NCBI RefSeq assembly: GCF_029892445.1
Contig: NZ_JARXVJ010000001.1
Coordinates: forward strand, 1,736,001 to 1,800,000
Origin: Chryseobacterium sp. H1D6B
GTDB taxonomy: Bacteria; Bacteroidota; Bacteroidia; Flavobacteriales; Weeksellaceae
Direction: 5' to 3'
DNA length: 64,000 bases
This document shows positions 24,127 through 33,262 of this stretch, piece by piece. The position numbers were made by a program, and so were the translations under genes. Every line of letters starts with the position of its first letter. The stretch's first letter is position 1. The notes beneath the pieces were generated by a model. It was not told the DNA's origin, did no database searches, and saw only the letters and a program-made list of their open reading frames with translations.

Positions 24127-24268
24127 GATGTTTTGAAAAATAATACGGTATAACTGATTGATCTGTAAATAGAAATCAATTATAAAAGATTGGAAATTAA
24201 TTTTAAAGTATAGGTATTCAATATCAAATGCGATACTGAATATTCGTTAAATAAAACGCTATTTAAAA

Positions 24269-24568
24269 TTAAGCTTCCGGAGGCGGAGAAAATATAGTGA
24301 GTAATGGTGATAGATGAAAGGCATCATCTACCAGCACAAAAGACCTGCCTTGTAAGTCAGGCTCGAAAAACTTCAGATAATCAAAGACATCTAAAGGTTT
24401 TGGAAGCGTCTTTTCATAAACAATAAGAGATGTGGAATGAGAATGCGGTTCTTCTTCATTGATTATTACATTGGTACGCTGCAGATCCCATCCAGCAAGA
24501 ACTGCAATACTAGGCAGTGCTGTAAAGTTTAGGAAAAACAGTAATGTAATAATACTCCAGAATTTCAT
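24269..24568 (-). CDS. Small secreted protein of unknown function between carbonic anhydrase and SulP
   Basis: The product has 99 residues: a hydrophobic signal at about 5-24 (FWSIITLLFFLNFTALPSI), then about 75 residues with a HSHS segment (EEEPHSHST), FDYLKFFEPDLQGRSF and a proline-rich end (SPPPEA). The gene begins 22 nt after the carbonic anhydrase stop codon and is most likely co-transcribed with it. I know no named family. The acidic/histidine patch could bind a metal, but this is only a suggestion. Confidence 0.7.
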   Translation of the reverse strand: MKFWSIITLLFFLNFTALPSIAVLAGWDLQRTNVIINEEEPHSHSTSLIVYEKTLPKPLDVFDYLKFFEPDLQGRSFVLVDDAFHLSPLLTIFSPPPEA

Positions 24569-24590
24569 GTAACCAATTTTTAAAAAGAGA

Positions 24591-25259
24591 TTAATTGCTC
24601 TTTTTACTCATCACCCAGTCAGAATTCGTAAGATTATAGATTTTTTGGATGTCTTTCAAGACTTTCTCGAAATCGATCTCTAGATCAATAATTCTTCCGG
24701 TTCTAAGGTCAAATACCCATCCGTGTACCACTGGATACTCTTCTAAGATGTATCTTTCCTGTACACAGGCCATTTTAATTACGTTGATGCACTGCTCTTG
24801 AACATTAAGTTCTACCAGTCTGTCATAACGTTTACCTTCGTCTTCGATAGCGTCTAATTCTGCTTGATGCAGTCTGTAAACATCACGAATGTTTCTCAGC
24901 CAAGGATTCAATAATCCTAAATCTTGAGGTGTCATCGCTGCTTTTACACCACCACAGTTGTAATGACCGCACACAATAATGTGTTTTACTTTTAAATGCT
25001 CTACAGCATACTGAATAACAGCTGTTGAGCTCATATCCAAAGTATTGACCACATTGGCAATGTTTCTTGTTACAAAAACCTCACCTGGCTGTGTACCCAT
25101 TAATTCTTCCGCTGTTACTCTGCTGTCCGAGCATCCGATATACAGGAATTCTGGATTTTGAGTTTTTGCTAGTTCTTGGAAGAAAGTGGGGTCATTGGCA
25201 ATTTTAGACTCTACCCATTTCTTGTTGTTTTCGAAAATAACTTCGTACGATTGTGACAT
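24591..25259 (-). CDS. Beta-class carbonic anhydrase
   Basis: This 222-aa protein interconverts CO2 and bicarbonate. The zinc ligands of the beta class are C43 in GCSDSR, H99 and C102 in CGHYNCGG. The catalytic dyad D45/R47 lies within CSDSRV. The absence of a signal peptide places it in the cytoplasm. It heads a three-gene minus-strand unit with a small secreted protein and a SulP transporter. A TTG - 18 nt - TATTTTTG promoter candidate lies about 80 nt upstream. Confidence 0.96.
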   Translation of the reverse strand: MSQSYEVIFENNKKWVESKIANDPTFFQELAKTQNPEFLYIGCSDSRVTAEELMGTQPGEVFVTRNIANVVNTLDMSSTAVIQYAVEHLKVKHIIVCGHYNCGGVKAAMTPQDLGLLNPWLRNIRDVYRLHQAELDAIEDEGKRYDRLVELNVQEQCINVIKMACVQERYILEEYPVVHGWVFDLRTGRIIDLEIDFEKVLKDIQKIYNLTNSDWVMSKKSN

Positions 25260-25649
25260 AAATTAAAAATTTAAAGTTTATAATTATTTATTTCGTGTAA
25301 ATTATTTTCAAATTCAATAGATTAAATCAATAATCATACAAAAATATAATTTTTGCAGAAAATGCAATCATTTTTAACAAAATTTAATATGCAAGTATGT
25401 TTAAAATCATATAAAAACTTTGAAAATAAAGACAGTTTTTCCTTTTAAGCTCATATTTAGTCTTTAAACCAATTAAGCTTAAAATTCAAGGATAAAATTA
25501 CAAACTAAAAATTAGAAAAAAGATGTCCCCAATTAAAAAATTCTTAAATTATGTATAAAAGTAAATTATAGATTAGAACTTTTTAATTTAAAAGACTTAT
25601 ATAACAGAACGTTTATAGATCGTAATTGGGAGATTTTGAATTGAAAAAT
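25260..25649. other. Gene-free AT-rich interval
   Basis: This 390-bp interval between the carbonic anhydrase unit and the polysaccharide locus holds no credible reading frame. Apart from the carbonic anhydrase promoter candidate I see only weak A/T palindromes, such as CTTTTTAATTTAAAAG near 25580, and no clear terminator for the minus-strand operon ending at 25650. Confidence 0.5.
25339..25367 (-). promoter_or_regulatory. Candidate promoter of the carbonic anhydrase unit
   Basis: On the minus strand TTG (25365-25367) and TATTTTTG (25339-25346) are 18 nt apart, matching the Bacteroidota -33/-7 arrangement. The ATG follows about 80 nt downstream, giving a moderately long leader. Confidence 0.5.
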
Positions 25650-26207
25650 TTATACCTTGTTATTGATATATCCATCCGTAGCATCTTGTTTTTGATAAAT
25701 TTTTGCAGGATTTCCAACGGCTATCGAGTTCTCTGGAATATCAAAATTAATATAGGAGTTGGGTGCGATTAATACATTGTTTCCAATAGTAATTCCGCCG
25801 ACTATTACGGCATTGGTTCCGATCCAGACTTCATCGCCGATTATTGGGAAACCTTCATTTTTTCCGCGATTCTGCTGTCCGATAGTTACTCCTTGGGCAA
25901 TATTGCAGTTTTTCCCGATTTTAGCTTTAGGATTAATCACTAATGCTCCCCAGTGCCCAAGATAAAATCCTTCTCCAATTTCAGTTTCAGGATAGATCTG
26001 AAATCCGTATTTGATTTGATGGTGCCTCAATACAATTTTCCAGAACATTCCCAGTATTGATCTTTTTTTATACTTCTGAGCTGTCCGCAGGATATAAATA
26101 AAATGAAGATTCGGGTTGACACATTTTGCCCAGATTTCAAACGTTGAAAGCCATCTGCCGCTTTCACGGTAAAAATCCTTTTGAAGAATGGAGTATTTTT
26201 CTGCCAT
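25650..26207 (-). CDS. Hexapeptide-repeat acyltransferase (serine acetyltransferase-like)
   Basis: The product has 185 residues. An alpha-helical N-terminal part (about 1-70) precedes a left-handed beta-helix of the LbH type (about 75-175) with turns such as AKIGKNCNIAQGVTIG, IIGDEVWIGTNAVIVG and ITIGNNVLIAPNS, ending in GNPAKIY. This resembles serine O-acetyltransferase-like enzymes of polysaccharide loci. It probably acetylates a sugar or nucleotide sugar from acetyl-CoA. It is the last gene of a six-gene minus-strand group (30917 to 25650). Confidence 0.85.
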   Translation of the reverse strand: MAEKYSILQKDFYRESGRWLSTFEIWAKCVNPNLHFIYILRTAQKYKKRSILGMFWKIVLRHHQIKYGFQIYPETEIGEGFYLGHWGALVINPKAKIGKNCNIAQGVTIGQQNRGKNEGFPIIGDEVWIGTNAVIVGGITIGNNVLIAPNSYINFDIPENSIAVGNPAKIYQKQDATDGYINNKV

Positions 26208-26253
26208 ATAACAAATTTAGAAAATCTGTATCAGTTTTAAAGGATACATTTAA

Positions 26254-27405
26254 TTACATTTCATCTAAAATAGAAGCGATCTTATTAACTGAATTTTCAA
26301 GATTAAAAGGAACCTCATAATCTTTGAGTTTTTGTGAATATTCTGTAAAAGTTTCGGGCCGGGATAAAGCCTGCTTCATTCCAGAATAAATGCCTTCTTC
26401 TGAATTTTCTATGACGAGGCCGAGTTCGCCATTATGAAGCATTTCCTGCACTCCGGAAACATCTGTGGCAATTATTTTTTTCTTTAAAGTAATGGCTTCA
26501 AATAAAACAGTAGGAAAACCCTCATATCTTGAACTTAAAATATAATAATCTGCATTGTTGAAATACGGATAAGGATTATCTGTAAACCCCAGCATCACTG
26601 CAGTTGTATCAACACCAAGTTCTGTTTTAAGCTTTTTTATATTTTCAAAATCATAACCGTCGCCTACAATAAGAATTTTATGCTGAAAACCTTCATCGAT
26701 AAGTCTTTTATGAACTTTTAAAAGCCTGTCGAATCCCTTCTGGGGAAATACAGTGCCTACAGAAATAAACGTAGGAACAGCTGTGTCAAATTCATAGTTA
26801 ATAACTGGGTTTTCAGCTTTATTTAAAATTTCTTCCGTATCCAGCGGATTGTATATTTTTACAATTTTCTGTTTTTCAGTGTCATTTTTAGCCAGGCTGT
26901 GGAATAACTTTTCGATTTTTTCTGAGATGACCATTATTTTATCAAAGCCAAAAAACTTTCTGATCTCATCTTCTGTATAGCCTTTTACCTGTGACAGGTC
27001 ATTATGAATCCAGACTATCTTTTTTGAACTTTTTAATGGAGATCCTAGAATTTCATCCCTCATTCCATGAATTGCAGCAAATTCAATATCGTATTTTTTG
27101 TCCCTAAGCCTGCCTTTATAAAGAAGATTGGGAAATTTCTTTAGCGTCTTTTGATAAATCACTCTGGCCGCTTTTCTAGGAATATCCTGAGGACGGTTTG
27201 TGGTAATCATTTCTCCCTTATTAAGATAGAGAACATTGATCCAGTCTGGTACTTCGGGTAAATACTTTCCGGAATATAAATTTAAAAGCAGATCAATATC
27301 ATATTTGTCCGCAGGAAGGTTTTTTAGAAAATTGACTAAAACTTTTTCGGCGCCGCCATGACGCAGAGAACCAATACGGATAAGTATTTTCTTTTTTTCA
27401 GACAT
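26254..27405 (-). CDS. Glycosyltransferase family 4
   Basis: This 383-aa GT-B fold enzyme has an N-terminal GSLRHGGAEKVLVNFL acceptor-side motif (about 12-26) and a donor-binding half with SVGTVFPQKGFDRLL (about 216-230). The EX7E-type region is SSRYEGFPTVLFEAITLKK. No membrane segments are obvious, so it is cytoplasmic or peripherally bound. The gene abuts the acyltransferase gene at 27406-27969 with no intergenic base. Donor and acceptor sugars cannot be told from sequence. Confidence 0.9.
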   Translation of the reverse strand: MSEKKKILIRIGSLRHGGAEKVLVNFLKNLPADKYDIDLLLNLYSGKYLPEVPDWINVLYLNKGEMITTNRPQDIPRKAARVIYQKTLKKFPNLLYKGRLRDKKYDIEFAAIHGMRDEILGSPLKSSKKIVWIHNDLSQVKGYTEDEIRKFFGFDKIMVISEKIEKLFHSLAKNDTEKQKIVKIYNPLDTEEILNKAENPVINYEFDTAVPTFISVGTVFPQKGFDRLLKVHKRLIDEGFQHKILIVGDGYDFENIKKLKTELGVDTTAVMLGFTDNPYPYFNNADYYILSSRYEGFPTVLFEAITLKKKIIATDVSGVQEMLHNGELGLVIENSEEGIYSGMKQALSRPETFTEYSQKLKDYEVPFNLENSVNKIASILDEM

Positions 27406-27969
27406 CTATTTTCTAATGGGTTTATAGGTGTGGGGAATGTGTTCTTTAATGTAAGCATTTAATTTTGCTCTGTCCTTTTCTAATTCTCGGGGATACATCA
27501 CATTATTTTCTAATGCTTTATCACCATATTCTTCGATGGTACAGATAAACTTGGCTGGAACACCTGCATATACAGAATTGTCCGGCATTGAAGAATTAAG
27601 AACAGAACCAGCACCTAAAATACAATTGTCTCCCATTTGAGAGCCTGGAAGAAATGTGCAGCTGTTTCCTACAAAACAGTTTTTACCAAGTTTTATTCTT
27701 CCAAAATTTCTTGCGTCTTTGTATTTTTCCATGCTTCGGATCACATACATAGCGCCGTCATGAGTAATAAAACGGCAGTTGGCTGTAATTTTCGTTCTGC
27801 CGCCAATTTCTATTAAATAAGGTTCAGAGCCAAAATCAGGAGCGGCAACAAAGATTACATCTTTTCCTACTTTCATGCCCCTGTTCTTACAAACTTCGAT
27901 ATAAGATTTGTCGTAAATGTTTTGCGAGATGCTGAATAGTTTTAAAATAACTCTGTACAATAAATTCAT
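27406..27969 (-). CDS. Hexapeptide-repeat acyltransferase (maltose/galactoside acetyltransferase-like)
   Basis: The product has 187 residues with a left-handed beta-helix of hexapeptide turns (about 60-145; IEIGGRTKITANCRF, IKLGKNCFVGNSCTF, SQMGDNCILGAGSVL) closing with YAGVPAKF. H74 in ITHDG is in the position of the usual catalytic histidine of this group. It lies between two GT4 genes, so it most likely modifies a sugar of the surface glycan. The gene directly touches its downstream neighbour, implying translational coupling. Confidence 0.85.
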   Translation of the reverse strand: MNLLYRVILKLFSISQNIYDKSYIEVCKNRGMKVGKDVIFVAAPDFGSEPYLIEIGGRTKITANCRFITHDGAMYVIRSMEKYKDARNFGRIKLGKNCFVGNSCTFLPGSQMGDNCILGAGSVLNSSMPDNSVYAGVPAKFICTIEEYGDKALENNVMYPRELEKDRAKLNAYIKEHIPHTYKPIRK

Positions 27970-27990
27970 TCTGTATATAAATTAATTCTC

Positions 27991-29148
27991 CTATTTTTCC
28001 ACTAATTTAGTAATGATATTTTCAACAGCATCAAATATTTTCTGATTATCGAATTGTTTTTCAATATTTGTTAAATTATCTTTTATTTCAGAGATCAGCT
28101 TTTCATCAGTCATGAACCTTTTCATTGAATCATACATATCGTCCACTTCATAATTGATGAGCCAGCCTGTTTTTTCATGAGTGACCATTTCAGGAATTCC
28201 ACCTACATTGGTAGAGATAATAGGCTTCTGCAGAATCAAAGTATCAGCAATGATTAGCGGCCAGCCTTCAGATTCTGACGGAAGAATAAAAAAATCTGCA
28301 TTTTTTACATAAGGATAAGGATTCATTAAGGAACCTAACAATTCAAAACTGCCGGCCACACCAAGGCTTTCAGCCTGTTTTTTCAAGTTTTCTTTTTCTT
28401 CGCCGTCTCCAATCACAATGATATGATGGTCAAATCCATCTTTTAATAACCTTGCATGTGCTTCCATTAGTTTATGAAAGCCTTTTCTGCTGTGGAGTCT
28501 TGCAACAGATACAAATACTGGTTTTTTGGGAAGTTCGGGGGTGAAAACTTTAGCTTTATTTTTTAATTCTTCAATAGGAATCGCGTTTAAAATAACTTGA
28601 CTTTCCGGAATTTCAAGATCGGGATACGTTTCAATTAAAATATCTTTTGTCTGCTGGGAGCCGAAAATAAAGTAATCAAATTGAGGAATTTGTTTTAAAA
28701 TTTCAGGAACTAAAGGCTGAAGCTTTGGCAGGGTGATGTCGGAATGGAACCACCCGATTTTCTTTGAATTTTTATTAGTAGAATTTAAAACAGATGCAAA
28801 CGCGGCATAAGTCGGAGCAATTTCCACATCATATTTTTCATTTAAAATAACCTCAGCAATTGTTGGATTTTTTTGTGCTTTCTGAAGCCTTAATTTTCTT
28901 TTTGCTAATTGAAATTTCTGGATCAGAGCGTTTTTAGAAAGATCCTCTCTGCCTTCAGTAAGGTACACTTTTCTTACGTAGGTGGGGAATTCATCACGAA
29001 GCTCTCCCTGATTAATATTTAAACATACAGCCATCTCAAACTTTTCCTTATTAAGGTTGTTGAGAATGCTTAAAATAACTTTTTCTACACCGCCCATTTC
29101 CATTGAACGATGTCTGAAAAGCACTTTTGTTTTTTTGTTGTCTGTCAT
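27991..29148 (-). CDS. Glycosyltransferase family 4
   Basis: This 385-aa GT-B enzyme has RSMEMGGVEKVILSIL near 14-29, VSVARLHSRKGFHKL near 215 and SESEGWPLIIADTLILQK with TNVGGIPEMV near 294-325. It resembles the product of 26254-27405 in architecture but is clearly divergent. Its start codon abuts the stop codon of the GT2 gene at 29149-29988. The sugar specificity is unknown. Confidence 0.9.
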   Translation of the reverse strand: MTDNKKTKVLFRHRSMEMGGVEKVILSILNNLNKEKFEMAVCLNINQGELRDEFPTYVRKVYLTEGREDLSKNALIQKFQLAKRKLRLQKAQKNPTIAEVILNEKYDVEIAPTYAAFASVLNSTNKNSKKIGWFHSDITLPKLQPLVPEILKQIPQFDYFIFGSQQTKDILIETYPDLEIPESQVILNAIPIEELKNKAKVFTPELPKKPVFVSVARLHSRKGFHKLMEAHARLLKDGFDHHIIVIGDGEEKENLKKQAESLGVAGSFELLGSLMNPYPYVKNADFFILPSESEGWPLIIADTLILQKPIISTNVGGIPEMVTHEKTGWLINYEVDDMYDSMKRFMTDEKLISEIKDNLTNIEKQFDNQKIFDAVENIITKLVEK

Positions 29149-29988
29149 TTATCCGAAAATAGTCTGCAAAATAATAATAAATTTCTTCTTTATACGGAAA
29201 GGAATTTTATTTTGATATTCTAATAAATCAAAGATTTCTTGAGGATCAGTATATTTTTCAGGAATAGTCCTGCGATTGATTTTCTTTAAATTTCTTCGCT
29301 GCATGGCTTCAAAGATAGCGCGAGCATAATATTCATAAGATTTCTTCTTATTGTTATTCTGAGAAATGCCCCCGTCATGTGCCCTGTACAAATAATCTGT
29401 CTGATTGATAAAGTGCACTTTTCCCATTTCATACATTTTATAATACAGGTCTTGATCCTCAGCTATTTTGAGTTCTGGATTTATCTTGGATGTTTTCATA
29501 TAAACATCTTTTCGGAATGCTACAAAAGGGGCAATTTGTATAGGGAAATTGAAAAAGTTTTTCTGGCCGTTCGGAATCTGCATGGCAGCCTTAAACTCAG
29601 ATAAAATGTTTAATTTTTCATCACACTTAGCAAGCCTGGAATGGGTAAGGACAATATCTTTTTTCTTTTCTAATACCTGAACAGCACTTTTTATAGCATT
29701 AGGTTTTATAATATCATCAGGATCCAGATAGCCGCAGACATCACCTGTTGAAAGTTCAATAAGTTTAGCTTTTGTTACTCCTACACCGTAATTATTATCA
29801 TTTTCAAATAATTTGAACCTTGGATCGGAACCTATTATTTCTTTTATTTTTTCAATGGAATTGTCTGTAGAGTGGTCGTCTAAGATAATTACTTCCCAGT
29901 TTTGATAGTGCTGGTTAATAATTGAGTCATAGCAGTCTTTAAAGAATTTTCCATTATTGTAATTAGCAATAAGAATAGAGAATTTCAT
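29149..29988 (-). CDS. Glycosyltransferase family 2
   Basis: The 279-aa product has a GT-A fold with MKFSILIANYNNGKFF at the N-terminus, LDDHSTDNS at about 36-44 and the metal-binding DPDD at 89-92. It has no C-terminal membrane segment apart from a short hydrophobic tail (KFIIILQTIFG). It is a close paralogue of the product of 30093-30917: both share ANYNNGK, GSDPRFK/GGDPRFK and the EIFDLLEYQ/EIFTLLEYQ segment. It probably adds one sugar to a polysaccharide repeat. Confidence 0.9.
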   Translation of the reverse strand: MKFSILIANYNNGKFFKDCYDSIINQHYQNWEVIILDDHSTDNSIEKIKEIIGSDPRFKLFENDNNYGVGVTKAKLIELSTGDVCGYLDPDDIIKPNAIKSAVQVLEKKKDIVLTHSRLAKCDEKLNILSEFKAAMQIPNGQKNFFNFPIQIAPFVAFRKDVYMKTSKINPELKIAEDQDLYYKMYEMGKVHFINQTDYLYRAHDGGISQNNNKKKSYEYYARAIFEAMQRRNLKKINRRTIPEKYTDPQEIFDLLEYQNKIPFRIKKKFIIILQTIFG

Positions 29989-30092
29989 CAGTCAGTTTTT
30001 TTTGTGTTTTGTTTTTGCAAATATGCAAATATTATTACTATTAATAATAATATAAAATAAAATGCTGAAACTCTGCACGAAAACTATTTCTG

Positions 30093-30917
30093 TTACAGGA
30101 AAAAACTGAGGATTTTTGCTTTTAATCTATACAATGGATGGGTTTGATACTCTAAAAGGGTAAAAATCTCATTAGGACTTACATAGCTGTTAGGAACATT
30201 TTTTCCATGTATCTGGGTAATATTTCTTCTTTTTAAAGCGTTAAAAATGACTTTTGCAAAAGAAGCTTTGGCTTTTTCTTTGGAAGAACATTGAGAAATA
30301 CCCTGTGTATGCTGGCGGTATTTATACATACGACGGCGTAAATATTTTGCATTTCCGTGCTCTAATAGTTTTAAGTATAAATCTTGATCTACGGCACTTT
30401 TTAGAGTAGGATCGATTCCTTCAGTTTTTAGATAAGCCTCTCTTTTAAAACTGAAAAAAGCATTAAGCTGAGTTGGGGTATTAAAAAAAAACTTTTCGTT
30501 ATAAATCTGCTTAATTTTCTTAAAATCACCAATTAACTCTAAATTTTCATCGTATAAAGTAAGAGTAGAGTAAGTGGCGATATATTTGTCATGTTTCTTT
30601 AAAAAAGTAATAGAATCCTGCAGGGCATTAGGAAATAAGGCGTCGTCTGGATCCAAGAATGCACAATATTGTCCTGATGCATATTCTAAGCATTTTCTCT
30701 TGGTGTATCCGCATCCTTTATTTTCGGGATTACTGTAAATTTTAAATCTTGGGTCGCCGCCTATAATATTCCTGATCAATTCAACTGAGTTATCGATTGA
30801 ACAATCATCTACAATAATTACTTCCCAGTCTTTATATTCTTGAGATATAATAGACTCGTAGCAATCTTTAAAATACTTTCCATTATTATAATTAGCAATA
30901 AGTATTGAAAAATCCAT
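30093..30917 (-). CDS. Glycosyltransferase family 2
   Basis: The start is set at ATG 30915-30917 (MDFSILIANYNNGKYF, 274 aa) because it aligns with the paralogue at 29149-29988 and because a TATATTTG -7 box (30950-30957) overlaps the start of the longer frame. VDDCSIDNS at about 36-44 and DPDD at 89-92 mark the GT-A donor site. It is the first gene of the minus-strand group running to 25650. Confidence 0.88.
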   Translation of the reverse strand: MDFSILIANYNNGKYFKDCYESIISQEYKDWEVIIVDDCSIDNSVELIRNIIGGDPRFKIYSNPENKGCGYTKRKCLEYASGQYCAFLDPDDALFPNALQDSITFLKKHDKYIATYSTLTLYDENLELIGDFKKIKQIYNEKFFFNTPTQLNAFFSFKREAYLKTEGIDPTLKSAVDQDLYLKLLEHGNAKYLRRRMYKYRQHTQGISQCSSKEKAKASFAKVIFNALKRRNITQIHGKNVPNSYVSPNEIFTLLEYQTHPLYRLKAKILSFFL

Positions 30918-30949
30918 ACAATAGAAGTTATTTATATTAGTATTTTTCA

Positions 30950-30957
30950 CAAATATA
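30950..30957 (-). promoter_or_regulatory. Candidate -7 box (TATATTTG) of the minus-strand group 30917-25650
   Basis: Minus-strand TATATTTG matches TAnnTTTG and lies 32 nt upstream of the chosen ATG. It is divergent from the TATTTTTG box at 31007. Confidence 0.55.
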
Positions 30958-31006
30958 GGAAATATATAAAAAATAAAAAAGAATGTTTAAATTTAATAAA
31001 AATCTT

Positions 31007-31014
31007 TATTTTTG
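31007..31014 (+). promoter_or_regulatory. Candidate -7 box (TATTTTTG) of the plus-strand group 31035-34186
   Basis: TATTTTTG lies 20 nt upstream of the GTG start at 31035 and is the only box seen ahead of the three plus-strand genes. Confidence 0.5.
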
Positions 31015-31034
31015 TAGCATTAAAAACCAACACA

Positions 31035-31805
31035 GTGAGTGAAATACAAAGAGTTCTCAAAACGTTTATAGCTTATCTTAAAAGACCAGATCTTTATCCT
31101 GAACTAGGAAGAAAAATTGTAAAAAACACCGTTAACAGAAAAAATGCCTTTAAAGGCAAAGAAAAAACTAATTCTTGGGCTTCAAATGAGGCAATTTCCC
31201 AACAAGAAGCAGTTTCCCGACTTTTTGGACTGGATATAAGCCCTTTTCAAAAAGATTTTCAAGAAATTTTAAATATTGCAGCAAGAAGAGAAAAAGAGTG
31301 CCCAATTAAAATGGGAGGCGCCGGTGCGCTGGAACTTATTTATTATGCCTGTGAATTTACTAAAGCACAAAATGCTGTAGAAACAGGAGTTGCTTACGGC
31401 TGGTCTTCACTAGCTTCCCTTTTATCTTTAGAAAAAAGAAACGGAACTTTATACAGTTCAGACATGCCTTATCTTGCACAAGATGGAGATCAGTATGTAG
31501 GATACGTAGTTCCTGAAAACCTTAAAAAATTCTGGAAATTATTTCGTTTTGCCGATAAAGAATCACTGCCTAAAATTTTTGCGGAGAACCCAGTTTTTGA
31601 TGTTATACACTATGACTCAGATAAAAGTTATAATGGAAGATTTTGGGCATATACTGAATTATATAAACATTTAAGATCCGGTGGTGTATTTATCAGTGAT
31701 GATATTGGAGACAACTCTGCTTATCAGGATTTTTGTGAAAAAAATAATATAAAAACGACTGTTGTTGAGTTTGAAGGAAAGTACGTTGGAGTTTTTATAA
31801 AGTAG
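31035..31805 (+). CDS. Class I SAM-dependent methyltransferase
   Basis: The product has 256 residues from a GTG start at 31035; no in-frame ATG precedes the conserved part. The SAM-binding region reads NAVETGVAYGWSSLASLLSL (about 115-135), followed by YSSDMPY and DVIHYDSDKSYNGRFWAY (about 195-212) and GGVFISDDI. This is the Methyltransf_24-like arrangement seen in enzymes that methylate sugars or amino acids. In this locus a sugar of the surface glycan is the likely substrate. It leads a three-gene plus-strand group inside the minus-strand locus. Confidence 0.82.
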   Translation: MSEIQRVLKTFIAYLKRPDLYPELGRKIVKNTVNRKNAFKGKEKTNSWASNEAISQQEAVSRLFGLDISPFQKDFQEILNIAARREKECPIKMGGAGALELIYYACEFTKAQNAVETGVAYGWSSLASLLSLEKRNGTLYSSDMPYLAQDGDQYVGYVVPENLKKFWKLFRFADKESLPKIFAENPVFDVIHYDSDKSYNGRFWAYTELYKHLRSGGVFISDDIGDNSAYQDFCEKNNIKTTVVEFEGKYVGVFIK

Positions 31806-31827
31806 TAATTTATTTTAAAAAAACTTT

Positions 31828-33261
31828 ATGCTATTTAATTCAATCGGATTTTTAGTTTTTTTACCAATAGTCTTCATCCTTTATTGGTTCATATTCAATA
31901 AAAAGTATCAATATCAGAATTTACTGATTCTTCTGGCAAGTTTTTATTTTTATGCTTGCTGGGATTGGCGTTTCCTTTTTCTGCTGCTCTTTTCTATCGG
32001 TCTGGATTTTTTCTCCGGACTTCAAATAGAAAAAAGCAAAACCAAGAAGGAGGCCAAGTTTTGGCTTGCCCTCAGTATTATTATTAATCTTGGCTTTTTA
32101 GGATTCTTTAAATATTATAACTTCTTTATAGAAAGTTTTGCTGATTTGCTGGGCGGTTTTGGCTTTCAAGTTAATATCTGGCTGTTGAAGGTTGTACTCC
32201 CTGTAGGAATATCTTTCTATACGTTCCATGGACTTTCTTATGTCATAGATATTTATAAAAAGAGAATTGGAGCAGAAAAAAACTTTATTGACTACGCTGT
32301 ATTTGTAAGCTACTTCCCATTATTGGTTGCTGGTCCTATTGAAAGGGCAACCCATCTTCTGCCTCAGATTCAGAAGAAAAGGGTCTTTAATTATGAACAG
32401 GCAGCAGACGGAATGCGGCAGATTCTATGGGGTTTTTTTAAAAAGATGGTCATTGCGGATAACTGTGCTCCTTTAGTAAATGAGATTTTCATCCATTATC
32501 AGACTGAGAGTGCGAGTAATCTAGTATTAGGTGCTGTTTTATTTGCTTTTCAGATCTATGGAGATTTTTCAGGATATTCTGATATTGCATTAGGGGTTTC
32601 AAAATTATTTGGAATTGAACTTTTGAAAAATTTTGCATTTCCTTATTTCTCAAGAGATATTGCTGAGTTCTGGAGAAGATGGCACATTTCGTTGTCATCC
32701 TGGTTTAGGGATTATCTTTATATTCCCTTGGGAGGCAGTAAAGGAGGACTGTTAATGAAGATTAGAAATACATTTATTATATTTCTCGTCTCGGGATTCT
32801 GGCACGGTGCGAATTGGACATTTATCATCTGGGGCGGCCTTAATGCTTTATATTTCATGCCTTTATTGATCGCAAATAAAAACCGTCAGAACCTTGAAGT
32901 TGCAGCGATGGGAAAACTTCTGCCGTCTTTTAGGGATATCTTTAATATTCTGATCACCTTCTCTTTAACGTGTTTTGCATGGATATTTTTTAGGGCAGCA
33001 TCAGTTACACAAGCTGTTTCTTATATAAAAAAAATATTTAGCAGTACATTATTCTCCATTCCGGACCCTGTTCCTTATAAGGTTTTAGGATTAGTGGTGT
33101 TAATGCTGGTCATAGAATGGATTAATAGAAGCAGGGCGCATGGGCTGGAAATCGACAGATTCAGTCCTTGGATAAGAAGAATATTATATTTGATAGTTAT
33201 TTATATCATTCTCCGTTATGCTAATTTCGGAAATAATGAATTTATTTATTTTCAGTTTTAG
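31828..33261 (+). CDS. MBOAT family O-acyltransferase (AlgI-like)
   Basis: This 477-aa integral membrane protein has about ten hydrophobic segments. It carries the AlgI/DltB-type signatures GDFSGYSDIALGVSKLFG (about 250-268), FWRRWHISLSSWFRDYLYIPLGG (about 286-308) and the catalytic-type histidine H326 in GFWHGANWTF. MBOAT enzymes move acyl groups across or onto polymers at the membrane. The SGNH-like gene 1 nt downstream is the usual partner, so O-acetylation of an exported polysaccharide in the periplasm is inferred. Confidence 0.93.
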   Translation: MLFNSIGFLVFLPIVFILYWFIFNKKYQYQNLLILLASFYFYACWDWRFLFLLLFSIGLDFFSGLQIEKSKTKKEAKFWLALSIIINLGFLGFFKYYNFFIESFADLLGGFGFQVNIWLLKVVLPVGISFYTFHGLSYVIDIYKKRIGAEKNFIDYAVFVSYFPLLVAGPIERATHLLPQIQKKRVFNYEQAADGMRQILWGFFKKMVIADNCAPLVNEIFIHYQTESASNLVLGAVLFAFQIYGDFSGYSDIALGVSKLFGIELLKNFAFPYFSRDIAEFWRRWHISLSSWFRDYLYIPLGGSKGGLLMKIRNTFIIFLVSGFWHGANWTFIIWGGLNALYFMPLLIANKNRQNLEVAAMGKLLPSFRDIFNILITFSLTCFAWIFFRAASVTQAVSYIKKIFSSTLFSIPDPVPYKVLGLVVLMLVIEWINRSRAHGLEIDRFSPWIRRILYLIVIYIILRYANFGNNEFIYFQF

Positions 33262-33262
33262 T

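Noticed and set aside
30918..30950. N-terminal extension of the GT2 protein to 285 aa
   Set aside because: It would begin at the first base of the likely -7 box and adds 11 residues absent from the paralogue.
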